From contig NZ_RJPS01000004.1 in assembly GCF_003943505.1 (NCBI RefSeq), positions 130,658 through 178,277 on the forward strand: a stretch of DNA of 47,620 nt, in the 5' to 3' direction. The notes beneath the pieces are model-generated. The model made no database searches and had not been told where the DNA came from. It worked only from the letters and a program-made list of their open reading frames with translations. The position numbers were made by a program, and so were the translations under genes. Within the stretch, counting starts at the first letter, position 1, and every line of letters begins with the position of its first letter. Shown piece after piece: positions 8,777 through 19,013 of the stretch. Source of the DNA: Streptococcus cristatus (GTDB taxonomy: Bacteria > Bacillota > Bacilli > Lactobacillales > Streptococcaceae).

Positions 8777-11371
8777 CTATCCCGAGCTATTTCTATGTTT
8801 TTTGCTCCATTTAAATCGAACTATATCGTAGAAGAAAAATAAAACTATACCTAAAATGAAGGCTGCTGTTCCTTCCTTTAATCCCCTTGGAACAAATGAT
8901 AGGGTAACTCTGCCTGCTCCTCTGCTCACATCAAGTTTCATAAAACCATTCTGCGCACGTTTTAACGGTACCTTCTTGCCACCTACACTAGCCGTCCAGC
9001 CTCTGTCATAAGGAATGGTGAAAAAGAGAGAACTATTTCTATCCGCTTGATAATCAACCGTTACCGTATTGGATTTTGTCGTCACAGAAACTTCTTGTTC
9101 TTTCAATTTACTTATTAACTGCTGATATTTATTCACATCCACAGAGAAAAATTCTGGCTGGTTAAAAGACACAGTCCGATTCTCTGGAAAAGAAAATTGG
9201 ATAGAAACCGTCTGTGCTTCCTTAAAATAACCAATATTCAAAAATGGAAAAACATTATGAGTTGAGTAACGATTCGTGATTCCATTTACAGTGATATTGA
9301 CATCCATTTGATTATCGTTTGAAAAATCAAGATCTGCAAGGTTGACATAGACTTGACTACCTGCAGGCACCTCAATTGTGTAAGTAATGCTAGCATAGCT
9401 TAACTGAGCATCATTTTCAATGCTTGCAGTTACTTTCCCTTCAGTTTCTTCCTCATTACCAACTATAGAAATCCGCTCATAATATTTATGCTTCAAACCT
9501 GATAATTGATTTAAAAAGGCTGTTTGATTGTCAAGCGTTAAATTTGTAAACTTGACATCTTTGTAAACATCATTGGTTAAGAAAGCCAAGCCCAAAGTAT
9601 AATTGTTCTCATACAGTGTCATTGACCGCTCAGTCTTCTCTGCAGAAAAACCAAATTTCTGTGGGTCTCTTTCAGATAAGTTATATCTTACAGCAAAGAT
9701 ACTATCCATCAAAATAGTATTATTTTGATAGCGGAGATTGAGATTAGTTCCTGCCGATTTAAATCCTAATTTATCTAAAGTTGAGCTAGCTTGCGTATTT
9801 CTGACTGATGAAAATTGAGAAATTCCATTATAATTAAATTTCATACTGTCATTCCCAGTCTGAGGATCAAGCCTCTCTGTTCGAAAGAAATCTCTATTTT
9901 CCCTCTTACTATAATTGACAAGTTTGTCAATTTCATCCATCTTTTTCGAATAGGAAGAACGACTTGCAAAGACCCATTCTTTAGCAATACCATCGACCTG
10001 ATAATAAGAGTTTAAGGTGAGCTCAAAAACCACAAAAAACAGTAAAGATAGTGTAAACATACTCTGCCTAACGTGACAACGAATAAAAGCAAAGCTGATT
10101 AAGAGATAGGCAAAGAAAAACTCTAAAGTAAAAATGTAATTTTCAGGACCAAGAAAATCATAGCGTTTACTATAGTATAAAGTGGCTAGAAAACCAAAAG
10201 AAATGAGCAGGAAGCTAAGGAATACTTGCCACCATTTAACTTCCTCCAAACGATTGAGCGTTTCTGCAGCCATCAAAGTGATAAGAAGAGAAAAAAGCCA
10301 AGAATAGCGATGTAAAAACATATTTGGCGCATGCATTCCCTGCCAGAGTAAATCCAAATACTGCAGTCGAAAACTCACTGTAAAAATGCCAATCAAGAAA
10401 ATGTAGGCCAGTTTCACACGAAGCTTAATACTTTTTATAGTGAAAAATAAGATACTTAAAATGAGAGGAAATAGACCAACATAAATCATAGGAATAGAGC
10501 CATACTTAGTTGTATCAAAACTTCCTATAAAATTTTTAGCAAAAATATCTAGATACCAACTTTTCTCAGTAAACAAGCCTTCAACCTTTGTCAAGGTCTC
10601 ACCATGTGAACTCAGATCTAGATAAGTCGGCAAAATCATAATTAGACTAGTAAGCCCTGCTAATATTGACACGATAGCAAAATCAGGAAAAGACCGAATC
10701 CTGGCCTTAAAGTCCCAAGAAAGCTGAACAAGATACCAAAGAACTAAAAACAGAGCCATCATGTAACCAAAATAATAATTCTGGATAAAGAGGATTGACA
10801 AGCTTGTAAAGTATAAAACTCTCCCTTCTCCATTCATCAACTTGTGTAAACCAAAGATGATAAGAGGCACCAATATAAATACATCTAACCAAGTTTTTAT
10901 TTCTAGTTGACTGACTGAGAAACTCATCAAGGCAAAGGAAGTTGACAGAATCAAGATTAGTGTGTCTGGAATTTTTTTAAATATCCCTTTAATACTGATA
11001 CAAGTTGTCAAGCCAATCAAGCCAAACTTGATAAGAGTAAACAAGTAGACTGCATCCGGCATTGATTTTAAATCGAAAAAATAGAGGAAGGGAGAAAGGA
11101 AACTTCCTAGATAATAGCTGGAGAGAGCATAAAAATTTTGCCCTAATCCACTTGAAAATGTGTAAAAAAGACTATCCGTTCCATGAAGGATATTCCTCAA
11201 TGTCGTATCAAATACGACATACTGATGGAAGCCGTCTCCAAGTAACGGCGAGGTACCGCTTCCCCAGTAAATACCTTGACTCAGATAAACAAAACACATA
11301 ATGAGAAAAGGTAAGGTGAAGGAAGCTAAATAAAGCCAATTTTTCTTAAAAAAATATCTGATTTTTTCCAT
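8777..11371 (-). CDS. YfhO-family multi-spanning membrane protein
   Basis: An 864-residue integral membrane protein of the YfhO (GT-C-like) family. About twelve or more hydrophobic segments fill residues 10-470. A large extracytoplasmic beta-rich region (about 480-830) follows, and a last membrane segment (AAFILGIVLFFFYDIVRF) lies near 835-855. The N-terminal loop SGTSPLLGDGFHQYVVF, with acidic residues after the first membrane segment, is characteristic of GT-C enzymes. Bacillus YfhO and related proteins take part in glycosylation of lipoteichoic acid; substrate and role in this organism are inference. It follows the ABC-F gene but is separated from it by a terminator. Confidence 0.85.
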   Translation of the reverse strand: MEKIRYFFKKNWLYLASFTLPFLIMCFVYLSQGIYWGSGTSPLLGDGFHQYVVFDTTLRNILHGTDSLFYTFSSGLGQNFYALSSYYLGSFLSPFLYFFDLKSMPDAVYLFTLIKFGLIGLTTCISIKGIFKKIPDTLILILSTSFALMSFSVSQLEIKTWLDVFILVPLIIFGLHKLMNGEGRVLYFTSLSILFIQNYYFGYMMALFLVLWYLVQLSWDFKARIRSFPDFAIVSILAGLTSLIMILPTYLDLSSHGETLTKVEGLFTEKSWYLDIFAKNFIGSFDTTKYGSIPMIYVGLFPLILSILFFTIKSIKLRVKLAYIFLIGIFTVSFRLQYLDLLWQGMHAPNMFLHRYSWLFSLLITLMAAETLNRLEEVKWWQVFLSFLLISFGFLATLYYSKRYDFLGPENYIFTLEFFFAYLLISFAFIRCHVRQSMFTLSLLFFVVFELTLNSYYQVDGIAKEWVFASRSSYSKKMDEIDKLVNYSKRENRDFFRTERLDPQTGNDSMKFNYNGISQFSSVRNTQASSTLDKLGFKSAGTNLNLRYQNNTILMDSIFAVRYNLSERDPQKFGFSAEKTERSMTLYENNYTLGLAFLTNDVYKDVKFTNLTLDNQTAFLNQLSGLKHKYYERISIVGNEEETEGKVTASIENDAQLSYASITYTIEVPAGSQVYVNLADLDFSNDNQMDVNITVNGITNRYSTHNVFPFLNIGYFKEAQTVSIQFSFPENRTVSFNQPEFFSVDVNKYQQLISKLKEQEVSVTTKSNTVTVDYQADRNSSLFFTIPYDRGWTASVGGKKVPLKRAQNGFMKLDVSRGAGRVTLSFVPRGLKEGTAAFILGIVLFFFYDIVRFKWSKKHRNSSG

Positions 11372-11382
11372 GTTTCTTATAG

Positions 11383-11413
11383 AGAAAGAGGCCGAAACGT
11401 TGTTTCATGCCTC
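11383..11413 (-). terminator. Terminator after the ABC-F gene
   Basis: Arms GAGGC..GAAAC (11388-11397) and GTTTC..GCCTC (11402-11413) form an interrupted stem. On the minus strand it is followed by TTTCTC rather than a long T run, so strength is uncertain. It separates the ABC-F gene from the yfhO-like gene. Confidence 0.6.
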
Positions 11414-11441
11414 TGTAAACTTCTGTCAACTTATGTTGACA
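11414..11441. repeat. TGTAAAC plus a TGTCAAC-N4-GTTGACA dyad
   Basis: TGTAAAC (11414-11420) is followed by a perfect inverted repeat with seven-base arms, TGTCAAC (11424-11430) and GTTGACA (11435-11441), separated by TTAT. It begins six bases after the stop of the ABC-F gene. It has no T run and does not look like a terminator. Confidence 0.6.
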
Positions 11442-11446
11442 ACTTA

Positions 11447-13069
11447 TTAATCTTTCCAAAGTTCTTTGACTTTTGCCTGAACTTCTTGATTTTCCAAAAA
11501 TTCATCATAAGTTTCGTCAATGCGGTCAATCACACCATTTTTTGAGAGAACGATGATATGGTTGGCCAAGGTTTGAATAAACTCATGGTCATGGCTGGCA
11601 AAAATGATCGACTCTTTAAAGTTCTTCAAACCATCATTAAGACTAGAAATAGATTCCAAATCCAAGTGATTGGTGGGATCGTCCAAGACCAAAACATTTG
11701 ACTTAAGAAGCATCAGTTTAGACAGCATAACCCGAACTTTTTCTCCACCTGACAAGACGTTGACAGACTTGTTAACTTCATCGCCAGAGAAGAGCATCCG
11801 ACCCAAGAAACCGCGAAGGAAGGTATTATCATCCTCTTCCTTGCTCGCAAATTGACGGAGCCAATCAAGAATAGATTCACCGCCCGCAAAGTCGCGAGAA
11901 TTATCTTTTGGCAAATAAGAACGACTGGTTGTGACGCCCCACTTGACAGTTCCTTCATAGTCGATATCTCCCATCAAGGCACGAATCAAGGCAGTTGTCT
12001 GGATATCATTTTGTCCAATCAAAGCTGTCTTATCGCCAGGACGCAGGATAAAGCTGATATTGTCAAGAATAGTCTCGCCATCAATCTTGACAGAAAGATT
12101 TTCTACTGTCAAGAGATCGTTCCCGATTTCACGTTCTGCTTTAAAGCTGATAAATGGATATTTCCGACTTGACGGAACAATTTCTTCCAATTCGATCTTA
12201 TCCAGCATCTTTTTACGAGAGGTTGCCTGTTTAGACTTAGAAGCATTGGCTGAGAAGCGAGCCACAAACTCTTGCAATTGCTTGATTTTTTCTTCCGCCT
12301 TAGCATTTCGGTCAGCGAGCAACTTAGCTGCCAATTCACTTGATTCTTTCCAGAAATCATAGTTTCCGACATAAAGTTTGATCTTACCAAAATCAAGGTC
12401 AGCCATATGCGTACAAACTTTATTTAAGAAGTGACGGTCGTGGGATACGACAATAACTGTATTTTCAAAATCAATCAAGAAATCTTCCAACCAAGTAATA
12501 GACTGGATATCCAAACCATTGGTCGGCTCGTCTAGAAGCAAGACATCAGGTTTACCAAAAAGAGCCTTGGCAAGAAGAACCTTGACCTTGTCTCCGTTCG
12601 TCAATTCACTCATATTTTGATAATGCAATTCTTCTGGAATATTGAGATTTTGTAGCAATTGAGAAGCTTCGCTTTCAGCTTCCCAGCCACCCAACTCAGC
12701 AAATTCACCTTCCAGCTCAGCCGCTCGAACCCCATCCTCGTCAGAAAAGTCAGGCTTCATATAGATGGCATCTTTTTCTTTCATAATGCTGTAAAGGTGC
12801 TCGTTTCCCATGATAACAACATCAATGGCTCGCTCATCCTCATAGTCAAAGTGATTTTGACGCAAAACAGAAAGTCGCTCATCTGGCCCTAAAGAAATAT
12901 GGCCTGTCGTTGGCTCGATATCCCCAGCTAAAATCTTCAAGAAGGTAGACTTACCTGCACCATTAGCTCCAATCAAACCATAGGTATTTCCTTCTGTAAA
13001 TTTAATATTTACTTCATCAAATAATTTTCGATCACTGAAACGCAGTGACACATCAGATACTGTAAGCAA
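11447..13069 (-). CDS. ABC-F family ATPase (YbiT/YkpA-like)
   Basis: A soluble ABC-F protein of 540 residues with two nucleotide-binding domains, expected to act on the ribosome in translation. NBD1 has a canonical Walker A (GANGAGKST, near 35-43) and Walker B (VLLLDEPTN near 176), but its signature motif is ELTNGDKVK. NBD2 has a canonical signature (LSGGEKVRVML) and Walker B (VLVLDDPTNHLD), but its Walker A is GQNDIQTTA, without the Gly-Lys-Ser/Thr. The two sites are therefore asymmetric. Translation starts at TTG (13067-13069) with AGGAG eight bases upstream; no better ATG is available. It has no membrane segments, so it is not a transporter. It runs divergently from trpS. Confidence 0.93.
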   Translation of the reverse strand: MLTVSDVSLRFSDRKLFDEVNIKFTEGNTYGLIGANGAGKSTFLKILAGDIEPTTGHISLGPDERLSVLRQNHFDYEDERAIDVVIMGNEHLYSIMKEKDAIYMKPDFSDEDGVRAAELEGEFAELGGWEAESEASQLLQNLNIPEELHYQNMSELTNGDKVKVLLAKALFGKPDVLLLDEPTNGLDIQSITWLEDFLIDFENTVIVVSHDRHFLNKVCTHMADLDFGKIKLYVGNYDFWKESSELAAKLLADRNAKAEEKIKQLQEFVARFSANASKSKQATSRKKMLDKIELEEIVPSSRKYPFISFKAEREIGNDLLTVENLSVKIDGETILDNISFILRPGDKTALIGQNDIQTTALIRALMGDIDYEGTVKWGVTTSRSYLPKDNSRDFAGGESILDWLRQFASKEEDDNTFLRGFLGRMLFSGDEVNKSVNVLSGGEKVRVMLSKLMLLKSNVLVLDDPTNHLDLESISSLNDGLKNFKESIIFASHDHEFIQTLANHIIVLSKNGVIDRIDETYDEFLENQEVQAKVKELWKD

Positions 13070-13169
13070 TGATTTTCTCCTATATATGTGATCTCCTCCA
13101 TTTTACTAGAAAATTCTTCTTTTTTCAAATTATTATGGGATAAAAAACTATTTTAAGAGATAAATATGC

Positions 13170-13207
13170 TGTCAATTTTGTAAAGATGCTGTAAACATAG
13201 TGTCAAT
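13170..13207. repeat. Direct repeats of TGTMAA in the ABC-F/trpS intergenic region
   Basis: TGTCAAT (13170), TGTAAAG (13179), TGTAAAC (13190) and TGTCAAT (13201) are on one strand; the last three are spaced exactly 11 bases apart. TGTAAA-N5-TGTAAA (13179-13195) formally fits the WalR/VicR consensus TGTWAH-N5-TGTWAH. No WalR target is known here, so the match is only an observation. Confidence 0.5.
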
Positions 13208-13309
13208 TAGTTGTTTTTTTGAGCTGCGTTTCTTCTTTTTTCTTCTAGCTTCTTCCGAATTTTCTTTGAAAATGATATAATGAGAGCAATACTAACTGAG
13301 GAGCAAGCA

Positions 13310-14335
13310 ATGACAAAACCCATTATTTTAACCGGAGACCGTCCGACTGGAAAATTACATATTGGTCATTATGTCGGAAGTCTACGTAACCGTGTCCTTT
13401 TACAAAATCAAGACAAGTATGAGATGTTTGTTTTTCTGGCGGATCAACAAGCTCTGACAGACCATGCAAAAGATCCACAAACAATTGTAGAATCAATTGG
13501 CAATGTAGCCTTAGACTATCTAGCAGCTGGACTTGATCCAAAAAAAGCAACTATTTTCATCCAAAGTCAAATTCCAGAATTGGCAGAGCTGTCAATGTAC
13601 TACATGAATTTGGTGTCTTTAGCTCGTTTAGAGCGCAATCCGACTGTCAAGACAGAAATTACTCAGAAAGGTTTTGGAGAAAGTATCCCGACTGGATTTT
13701 TGGTTTATCCTATCTCTCAAGCTGCTGACATTACAGCCTTTAAGGCAAATTATGTACCTGTCGGAAATGATCAAAAACCAATGATTGAGCAGACACGTGA
13801 AATTGTTCGTTCTTTCAATCATGCCTATAGCTGTGAGGTTTTGGTGGAGCCTGAAGGAATTTATCCAGAAAATGAAGCAGCTGGGCGTTTACCAGGGCTT
13901 GATGGTAATGCTAAAATGTCAAAATCATTAAACAATGGGATTTATCTAGCGGATGACATGGATACACTCAAGAAAAAGGTCATGAGTATGTACACCGATC
14001 CCGACCACATCAAAGTTGAAGATCCAGGAAAAATCGAAGGTAATATGGTATTCCATTATCTGGATGTTTTTGGTCGACCAGAAGATGCTGCTGAAATTGC
14101 GGCTATGAAAGAACACTACCAACGTGGTGGTCTGGGTGATGTCAAAACTAAACGCTATCTCCTGGATATTTTAGAGCGGGAATTAGGACCAATCAGAGAG
14201 CGTCGTCTCGAATTTGCAAAAGACATGGGCCAAGTCTATGACATGCTAAAAGAAGGCAGTGATCGTGCTCGACAAGTTGCTGGACAAACCCTGTCAGAAG
14301 TCAAAAATGCAATGGGAATTAATTACTTTAAATAA
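13310..14335 (+). CDS. trpS: Tryptophanyl-tRNA synthetase
   Basis: Class I aminoacyl-tRNA synthetase that charges tRNA-Trp in the cytoplasm. It has 341 residues. The HIGH motif appears as [10 protein letters not shown] near 15-24 and KMSKS as [10 protein letters not shown] near 203-212. The ORF is open ten codons upstream to 13280, but ATG at 13310 ([10 protein letters not shown]) has GAGGAG about seven bases upstream and matches the family start. An extended -10 (TGATATAAT, 13273-13281) lies just ahead. No T-box leader is seen. On the left side of the origin this plus-strand gene is transcribed against the replication fork. Confidence 0.97.
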   Translation: MTKPIILTGDRPTGKLHIGHYVGSLRNRVLLQNQDKYEMFVFLADQQALTDHAKDPQTIVESIGNVALDYLAAGLDPKKATIFIQSQIPELAELSMYYMNLVSLARLERNPTVKTEITQKGFGESIPTGFLVYPISQAADITAFKANYVPVGNDQKPMIEQTREIVRSFNHAYSCEVLVEPEGIYPENEAAGRLPGLDGNAKMSKSLNNGIYLADDMDTLKKKVMSMYTDPDHIKVEDPGKIEGNMVFHYLDVFGRPEDAAEIAAMKEHYQRGGLGDVKTKRYLLDILERELGPIRERRLEFAKDMGQVYDMLKEGSDRARQVAGQTLSEVKNAMGINYFK

Positions 14336-14359
14336 CGAACAATAATAGCAGATTACATC

Positions 14360-14402
14360 AAAAACCATCGTCTTTTGCCTGAAAAAGAGATGGTTTTTAA
14401 TT
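14360..14402 (+). terminator. Terminator after trpS
   Basis: Arms AAAAACCATC (14360-14369) and GATGGTTTTT (14389-14398) form a ten-bp stem with a 19-base loop, followed by TTTTT just beyond. Confidence 0.8.
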
Positions 14403-14417
14403 TTTGCATAATAATCA

Positions 14418-14445
14418 TTGACAAATGCCTATAGAATGGTATGAT
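14418..14445 (+). promoter_or_regulatory. Sigma-A promoter for guaB
   Basis: Consensus -35 TTGACA (14418-14423), 16-base spacer, -10 TATGAT (14440-14445). It leaves a leader of about 50 nt, too short for a purine riboswitch; none is seen. Confidence 0.75.
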
Positions 14446-14482
14446 ATTAACAATAAAAAGACGAGCCCTGCTCAATATATAA

Positions 14483-15982
<1,500 letters not shown>

Positions 15983-15995
15983 AATTATAAAGAAA

Positions 15996-16033
15996 AACAA
16001 CCTTGTCAACTCCTTGACAAGGTTGTTTTTTTA
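15996..16033. terminator. Strong bidirectional terminator between guaB and recF
   Basis: Arms AACAACCTTGTCAA (15996-16009) and TTGACAAGGTTGTT (16014-16027) form a 14-bp perfect stem with a four-base loop, with T-rich flank after it and A-rich flank before it. It serves both convergent genes. Confidence 0.92.
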
Positions 16034-16083
16034 GTTTACAAAGTTGTAAATCAAATTTACAACTATTTTACTCATTTGTAAAA
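16034..16083. repeat. TTTACA-N4-TGTAAA dyad near the recF 3' end
   Basis: GTTTACA-AAGT-TGTAAAT (16034-16051) has the same geometry as the dyads at 4122 and 7972. TTTACA (16056-16061) and TGTAAA (16078-16083, inside the recF end) add a second, wider pair. It begins right after the guaB/recF terminator. Confidence 0.6.
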
Positions 16084-17183
16084 TTAAGGTTCTCTTCTTT
16101 CTTTATTACACCCTGACTTATCTGAAAAATATTGATATCATCTGGTAGATTTTGTAAGTGATCTAAGCTGGTTGTCGTAATGAATGTCTGGATGTTTTGA
16201 GAGATAGTTTCTAGTAATTTTAATTGACGCATGTTGTCAAGTTCGCTCATTACATCGTCAAGCAATAATATAGGAGTATCTTTCGTAAGATTTTCGATGA
16301 GTTTAATTTCAGCTAATTTAATAGATAGGACAAGGCTACGATGTTGGCCTTGGCTACCAAATCCAGCTTCCATATCATTGATAAAAAAGTTGATATCGTC
16401 TCGGTGAGGTCCGACACCTGTATTTTTTTTGAAAAGATCACGTCTACGACTTTCTGATAAGGCTGCTCGAAAAGAAGCTTCCAAGTCTTCGAGGCATGAA
16501 AACGGAACAGAGGATAAGTACTTGATTGTCAATTTCTCTTTCCCTTGAGAAATATCGCTATGGCTTTCCTGAGCAAAACCTTCCAGCTTTTCAATAAATT
16601 CTAAGCGATGTTGCATGACACGACAACCAAAATCAATCAGTTGCTCATCTAAAACAGAGAGAAAGGTTTCATCTATCTTATCATTGGACTTAAGATAAGC
16701 ATTTCTTTGCTTGAGCACATGATTGTAGCTAGATAAGTCAGCAAGGTAGATGGGCTTGATTTGCCCAAGCTCAATATCAATAAATTTTCGGCGTAAAGCA
16801 GGGGCGCCTTTAATGAGCTGTAAATCTTCTGGAGCAAACAAGACAACATTGACAACCCCTATATAATCTGATAATTTCCCTTGTTTTAAATGATTTATCT
16901 TGGTGATTCTCCCCTTTGGTGTCAACTCGATGTCAAGTGGGATTTTACCCGTTGTTTTTTCAATGATTCCTGAAATTTGAAGATTTTTCTCTTGAAAATG
17001 AATCAAATCCTTATCGGTTCGGGTTCGGTGACTGCGAGTAAGGGCTAAAAAATAGATGGCTTCTAGAATATTGGTTTTCCCCTGTGCATTTTGCCCCAGA
17101 AAGATATTAAGGCCAGGATCAAAATTAACCTCTGCAGCTTGGTAATTACGAAAATGTTTAATTTTCAGTGTTTTTAACCACAT
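16068..17183 (-). CDS. recF: DNA replication and repair protein RecF
   Basis: SMC-like ATPase that acts with RecO and RecR to load RecA at single-strand gaps. It has 371 residues. Walker A is [11 protein letters not shown] near 28-38, the ABC signature is [18 protein letters not shown] near 274-291, and Walker B is [13 protein letters not shown] near 308-320. In Bacillus recF lies between dnaN and gyrB; here, as in other streptococci, it is about 17 kb away from dnaN but still paired with the S4 protein gene. It begins three bases after that gene's stop codon, so the two are co-translated. Confidence 0.97.
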   Translation of the reverse strand: MWLKTLKIKHFRNYQAAEVNFDPGLNIFLGQNAQGKTNILEAIYFLALTRSHRTRTDKDLIHFQEKNLQISGIIEKTTGKIPLDIELTPKGRITKINHLKQGKLSDYIGVVNVVLFAPEDLQLIKGAPALRRKFIDIELGQIKPIYLADLSSYNHVLKQRNAYLKSNDKIDETFLSVLDEQLIDFGCRVMQHRLEFIEKLEGFAQESHSDISQGKEKLTIKYLSSVPFSCLEDLEASFRAALSESRRRDLFKKNTGVGPHRDDINFFINDMEAGFGSQGQHRSLVLSIKLAEIKLIENLTKDTPILLLDDVMSELDNMRQLKLLETISQNIQTFITTTSLDHLQNLPDDINIFQISQGVIKKEENLNFTNE

Positions 17184-17186
17184 GGC

Positions 17187-17576
17187 TTAGGTTCCTGGAA
17201 AGCGAACAGGTGCTTTTTTGCTTCTCTGCTCGGGCTTTCTTTTCTTCTGTTCTTTTTTTGATGGTTGAGATTTTTTCAAGTCCTTATTCATGGCTTTAAC
17301 TAAGTCTGTCACTCTTTTTTTCTCTACTTGCTCCTCTTGATGTTCAAGGATCTCCTCCTGACTTGGGGCAAGGAGGACAATCTCCAGTTCTTGGTCTGGG
17401 AGAGAGACGACATCTCCAATTCTAAGTTTTTTTCCTCGTCTATTTTCTAGTTCGCCGTTAAAAAAGACCTGATTATCTGCTAAAAAGGACTTGATTGCTC
17501 CGCCACTTTGGATGATACCGACTTCTTTTAAGAGAGCCTGTAGAGTAATGTATTCGTCAAATAATTTATATTCCAT
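17187..17576 (-). CDS. yaaA: S4-domain protein YaaA/YlmH-like partner of RecF
   Basis: A 129-residue protein with an N-terminal S4 RNA-binding domain (LQALLKEVGIIQSGGAIKSFLADNQVFFNGELENRRGKKLRIGDVV, about 13-58) and a long basic, Lys-rich C-terminal tail. Bacillus yaaA is the small S4 gene directly upstream of recF, and the order is preserved here. The tail is longer than in the Bacillus protein. Its function is unknown; RNA or ribosome binding is the family expectation. ATG has a GTGAAAT-type weak ribosome binding site. Confidence 0.85.
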   Translation of the reverse strand: MEYKLFDEYITLQALLKEVGIIQSGGAIKSFLADNQVFFNGELENRRGKKLRIGDVVSLPDQELEIVLLAPSQEEILEHQEEQVEKKRVTDLVKAMNKDLKKSQPSKKEQKKRKPEQRSKKAPVRFPGT

Positions 17577-17765
17577 ATTTCACCTCAACCCTTGTCATTA
17601 TATCATAATTTAAGCAGAAACTGTTCCGTGGTAGCCTCATTCAAGGACAAGTTTTACTAGAAAAACAGAAAACGCTTTAATCACTAAAAATGCCGTTCCT
17701 TACAAAGCATTAAACAGCATTTCATGTTATAATAGAAGTCTATATTATTCGGTATGAGGAGCGCA

Positions 17766-19013
17766 ATGGAAATCATAAAAGGAGTACATCTTCACTTCAT
17801 TCAATCAGAAAAATTTAAAACTAATAAAATTAAAGTGCGATTTTCAGCTCCTATGTCTGAAAAAACAATAGCTGGGCGGGTTCTTACGGCCAGTATGCTA
17901 GAGACTTCAAATGCTCTTTATCCAACATCGCAAGCCTTTCGAGAAAAATTAGCGAATTTATACGGTGCTAATTACTCGACAAGCCTTTCACGACGGGGAT
18001 TAGTGCATTATCTGGATATCAATCTTTCTTTCGTGCGGGATCAATTTTTGAGCCGAAAAAATGTGTTGGCAGATGAAATGCTAGATTTTTTGAAGGCTAG
18101 TTTCTTTTTTCCTCTGTCAAATGGAAAGGCTTTTGATACTAAAACCTTTGAAATTGAAAAGAGAAATGTTTTAACAGACTTGGAAGCTGAAATTGAGAAT
18201 CATTTCTACCATGCTCACAGAGAGTTAAATAATTTATTTTACGATTTACCAGAAATGCGGATTCCACGCGTGGGAACAATCGAGCTAGTAGAAAAAGAAA
18301 CAGCTGAAACTAGTTTTGCTGCTTTTCAGCAAATGCTAAATCAGGATCAAATTGATTTTTTCTTCATCGGTGATTTTAATGAGATTGCTGTCCGTGAGAA
18401 AATCCAAGAATTCCAGTTTTCTGAACGAGAGCAGCCTTTACAGCTTAGCTACCAACAAAACTATTCAAATATAACTAGAGAAAAGCTGGAGCAGCGAGAT
18501 GTAAATCAGTCGATTGTTGAACTGGCCTACCATTTTTCTAGTCAATATGGGGATCGCAGCCACTTACCACTGATTGTTTTGAATGGCTTATTAGGAGGAT
18601 TTGCCCACTCCAAACTCTTTGTCAATGTTCGGGAAAAAGAGAGTTTGGCCTACACCATTTCTAGCAATTTTGATATTTTTTCTGGTTTGATGCGAATCTA
18701 TGCTGGAATTGACCGAGCAAATCGGACAAAGACCATAGCTTTAATCAACCGCCAAATTCTAGATTTGAAGCGGGGCCATTTCACAGATGAGGAACTTGAA
18801 CAAACCAAGAATATGCTAAAAAATTCGATCCTTCTGGCTCAGGATCGACAAAACACCTTAATTGAGCGTGCTTACATGTCCTCTGTTCTAGGGAAAAAAT
18901 TTCTGTCACTAGAGGCTTGGCTGAAAGCATTAGAAAATGTCAGCAAAGCTGATCTTATAGAGGCAGCCCAACAGTTGAAATTACAGGCGATTTACTTTAT
19001 GGAAGGGAAATAA
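17766..19013 (+). CDS. ymfF: M16-family peptidase-like protein YmfF (EF-P 5-aminopentanol modification associated)
   Basis: A 415-residue member of the M16 (pitrilysin/insulinase) superfamily. It lacks an HxxEH zinc motif at the expected place (SMLETSNALYP), so it is probably the non-catalytic half of a pair with the next gene. ATG at 17766 (MEIIKGVHLHF) is preferred over 17754 because GAGGAG lies in between as ribosome binding site. Bacillus ymfF and ymfH, in the same order ahead of rodZ-like ymfM and pgsA, are needed for modification of elongation factor P; whether this organism modifies EF-P is not visible here. An extended -10 (TGTTATAAT, 17725-17733) precedes it. Confidence 0.88.
   Translation: MEIIKGVHLHFIQSEKFKTNKIKVRFSAPMSEKTIAGRVLTASMLETSNALYPTSQAFREKLANLYGANYSTSLSRRGLVHYLDINLSFVRDQFLSRKNVLADEMLDFLKASFFFPLSNGKAFDTKTFEIEKRNVLTDLEAEIENHFYHAHRELNNLFYDLPEMRIPRVGTIELVEKETAETSFAAFQQMLNQDQIDFFFIGDFNEIAVREKIQEFQFSEREQPLQLSYQQNYSNITREKLEQRDVNQSIVELAYHFSSQYGDRSHLPLIVLNGLLGGFAHSKLFVNVREKESLAYTISSNFDIFSGLMRIYAGIDRANRTKTIALINRQILDLKRGHFTDEELEQTKNMLKNSILLAQDRQNTLIERAYMSSVLGKKFLSLEAWLKALENVSKADLIEAAQQLKLQAIYFMEGK

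Noticed and set aside
8762..8785. GATAG/CTATC inverted repeat at the end of the yfhO-like gene
   Set aside because: On the minus strand it is followed by A residues rather than T, and the stem is only five bp, so it is not called a terminator.
13083..13309. Possible T-box leader for trpS
   Set aside because: No T-box sequence, specifier loop or antiterminator/terminator pair is visible between the ABC-F gene and trpS.
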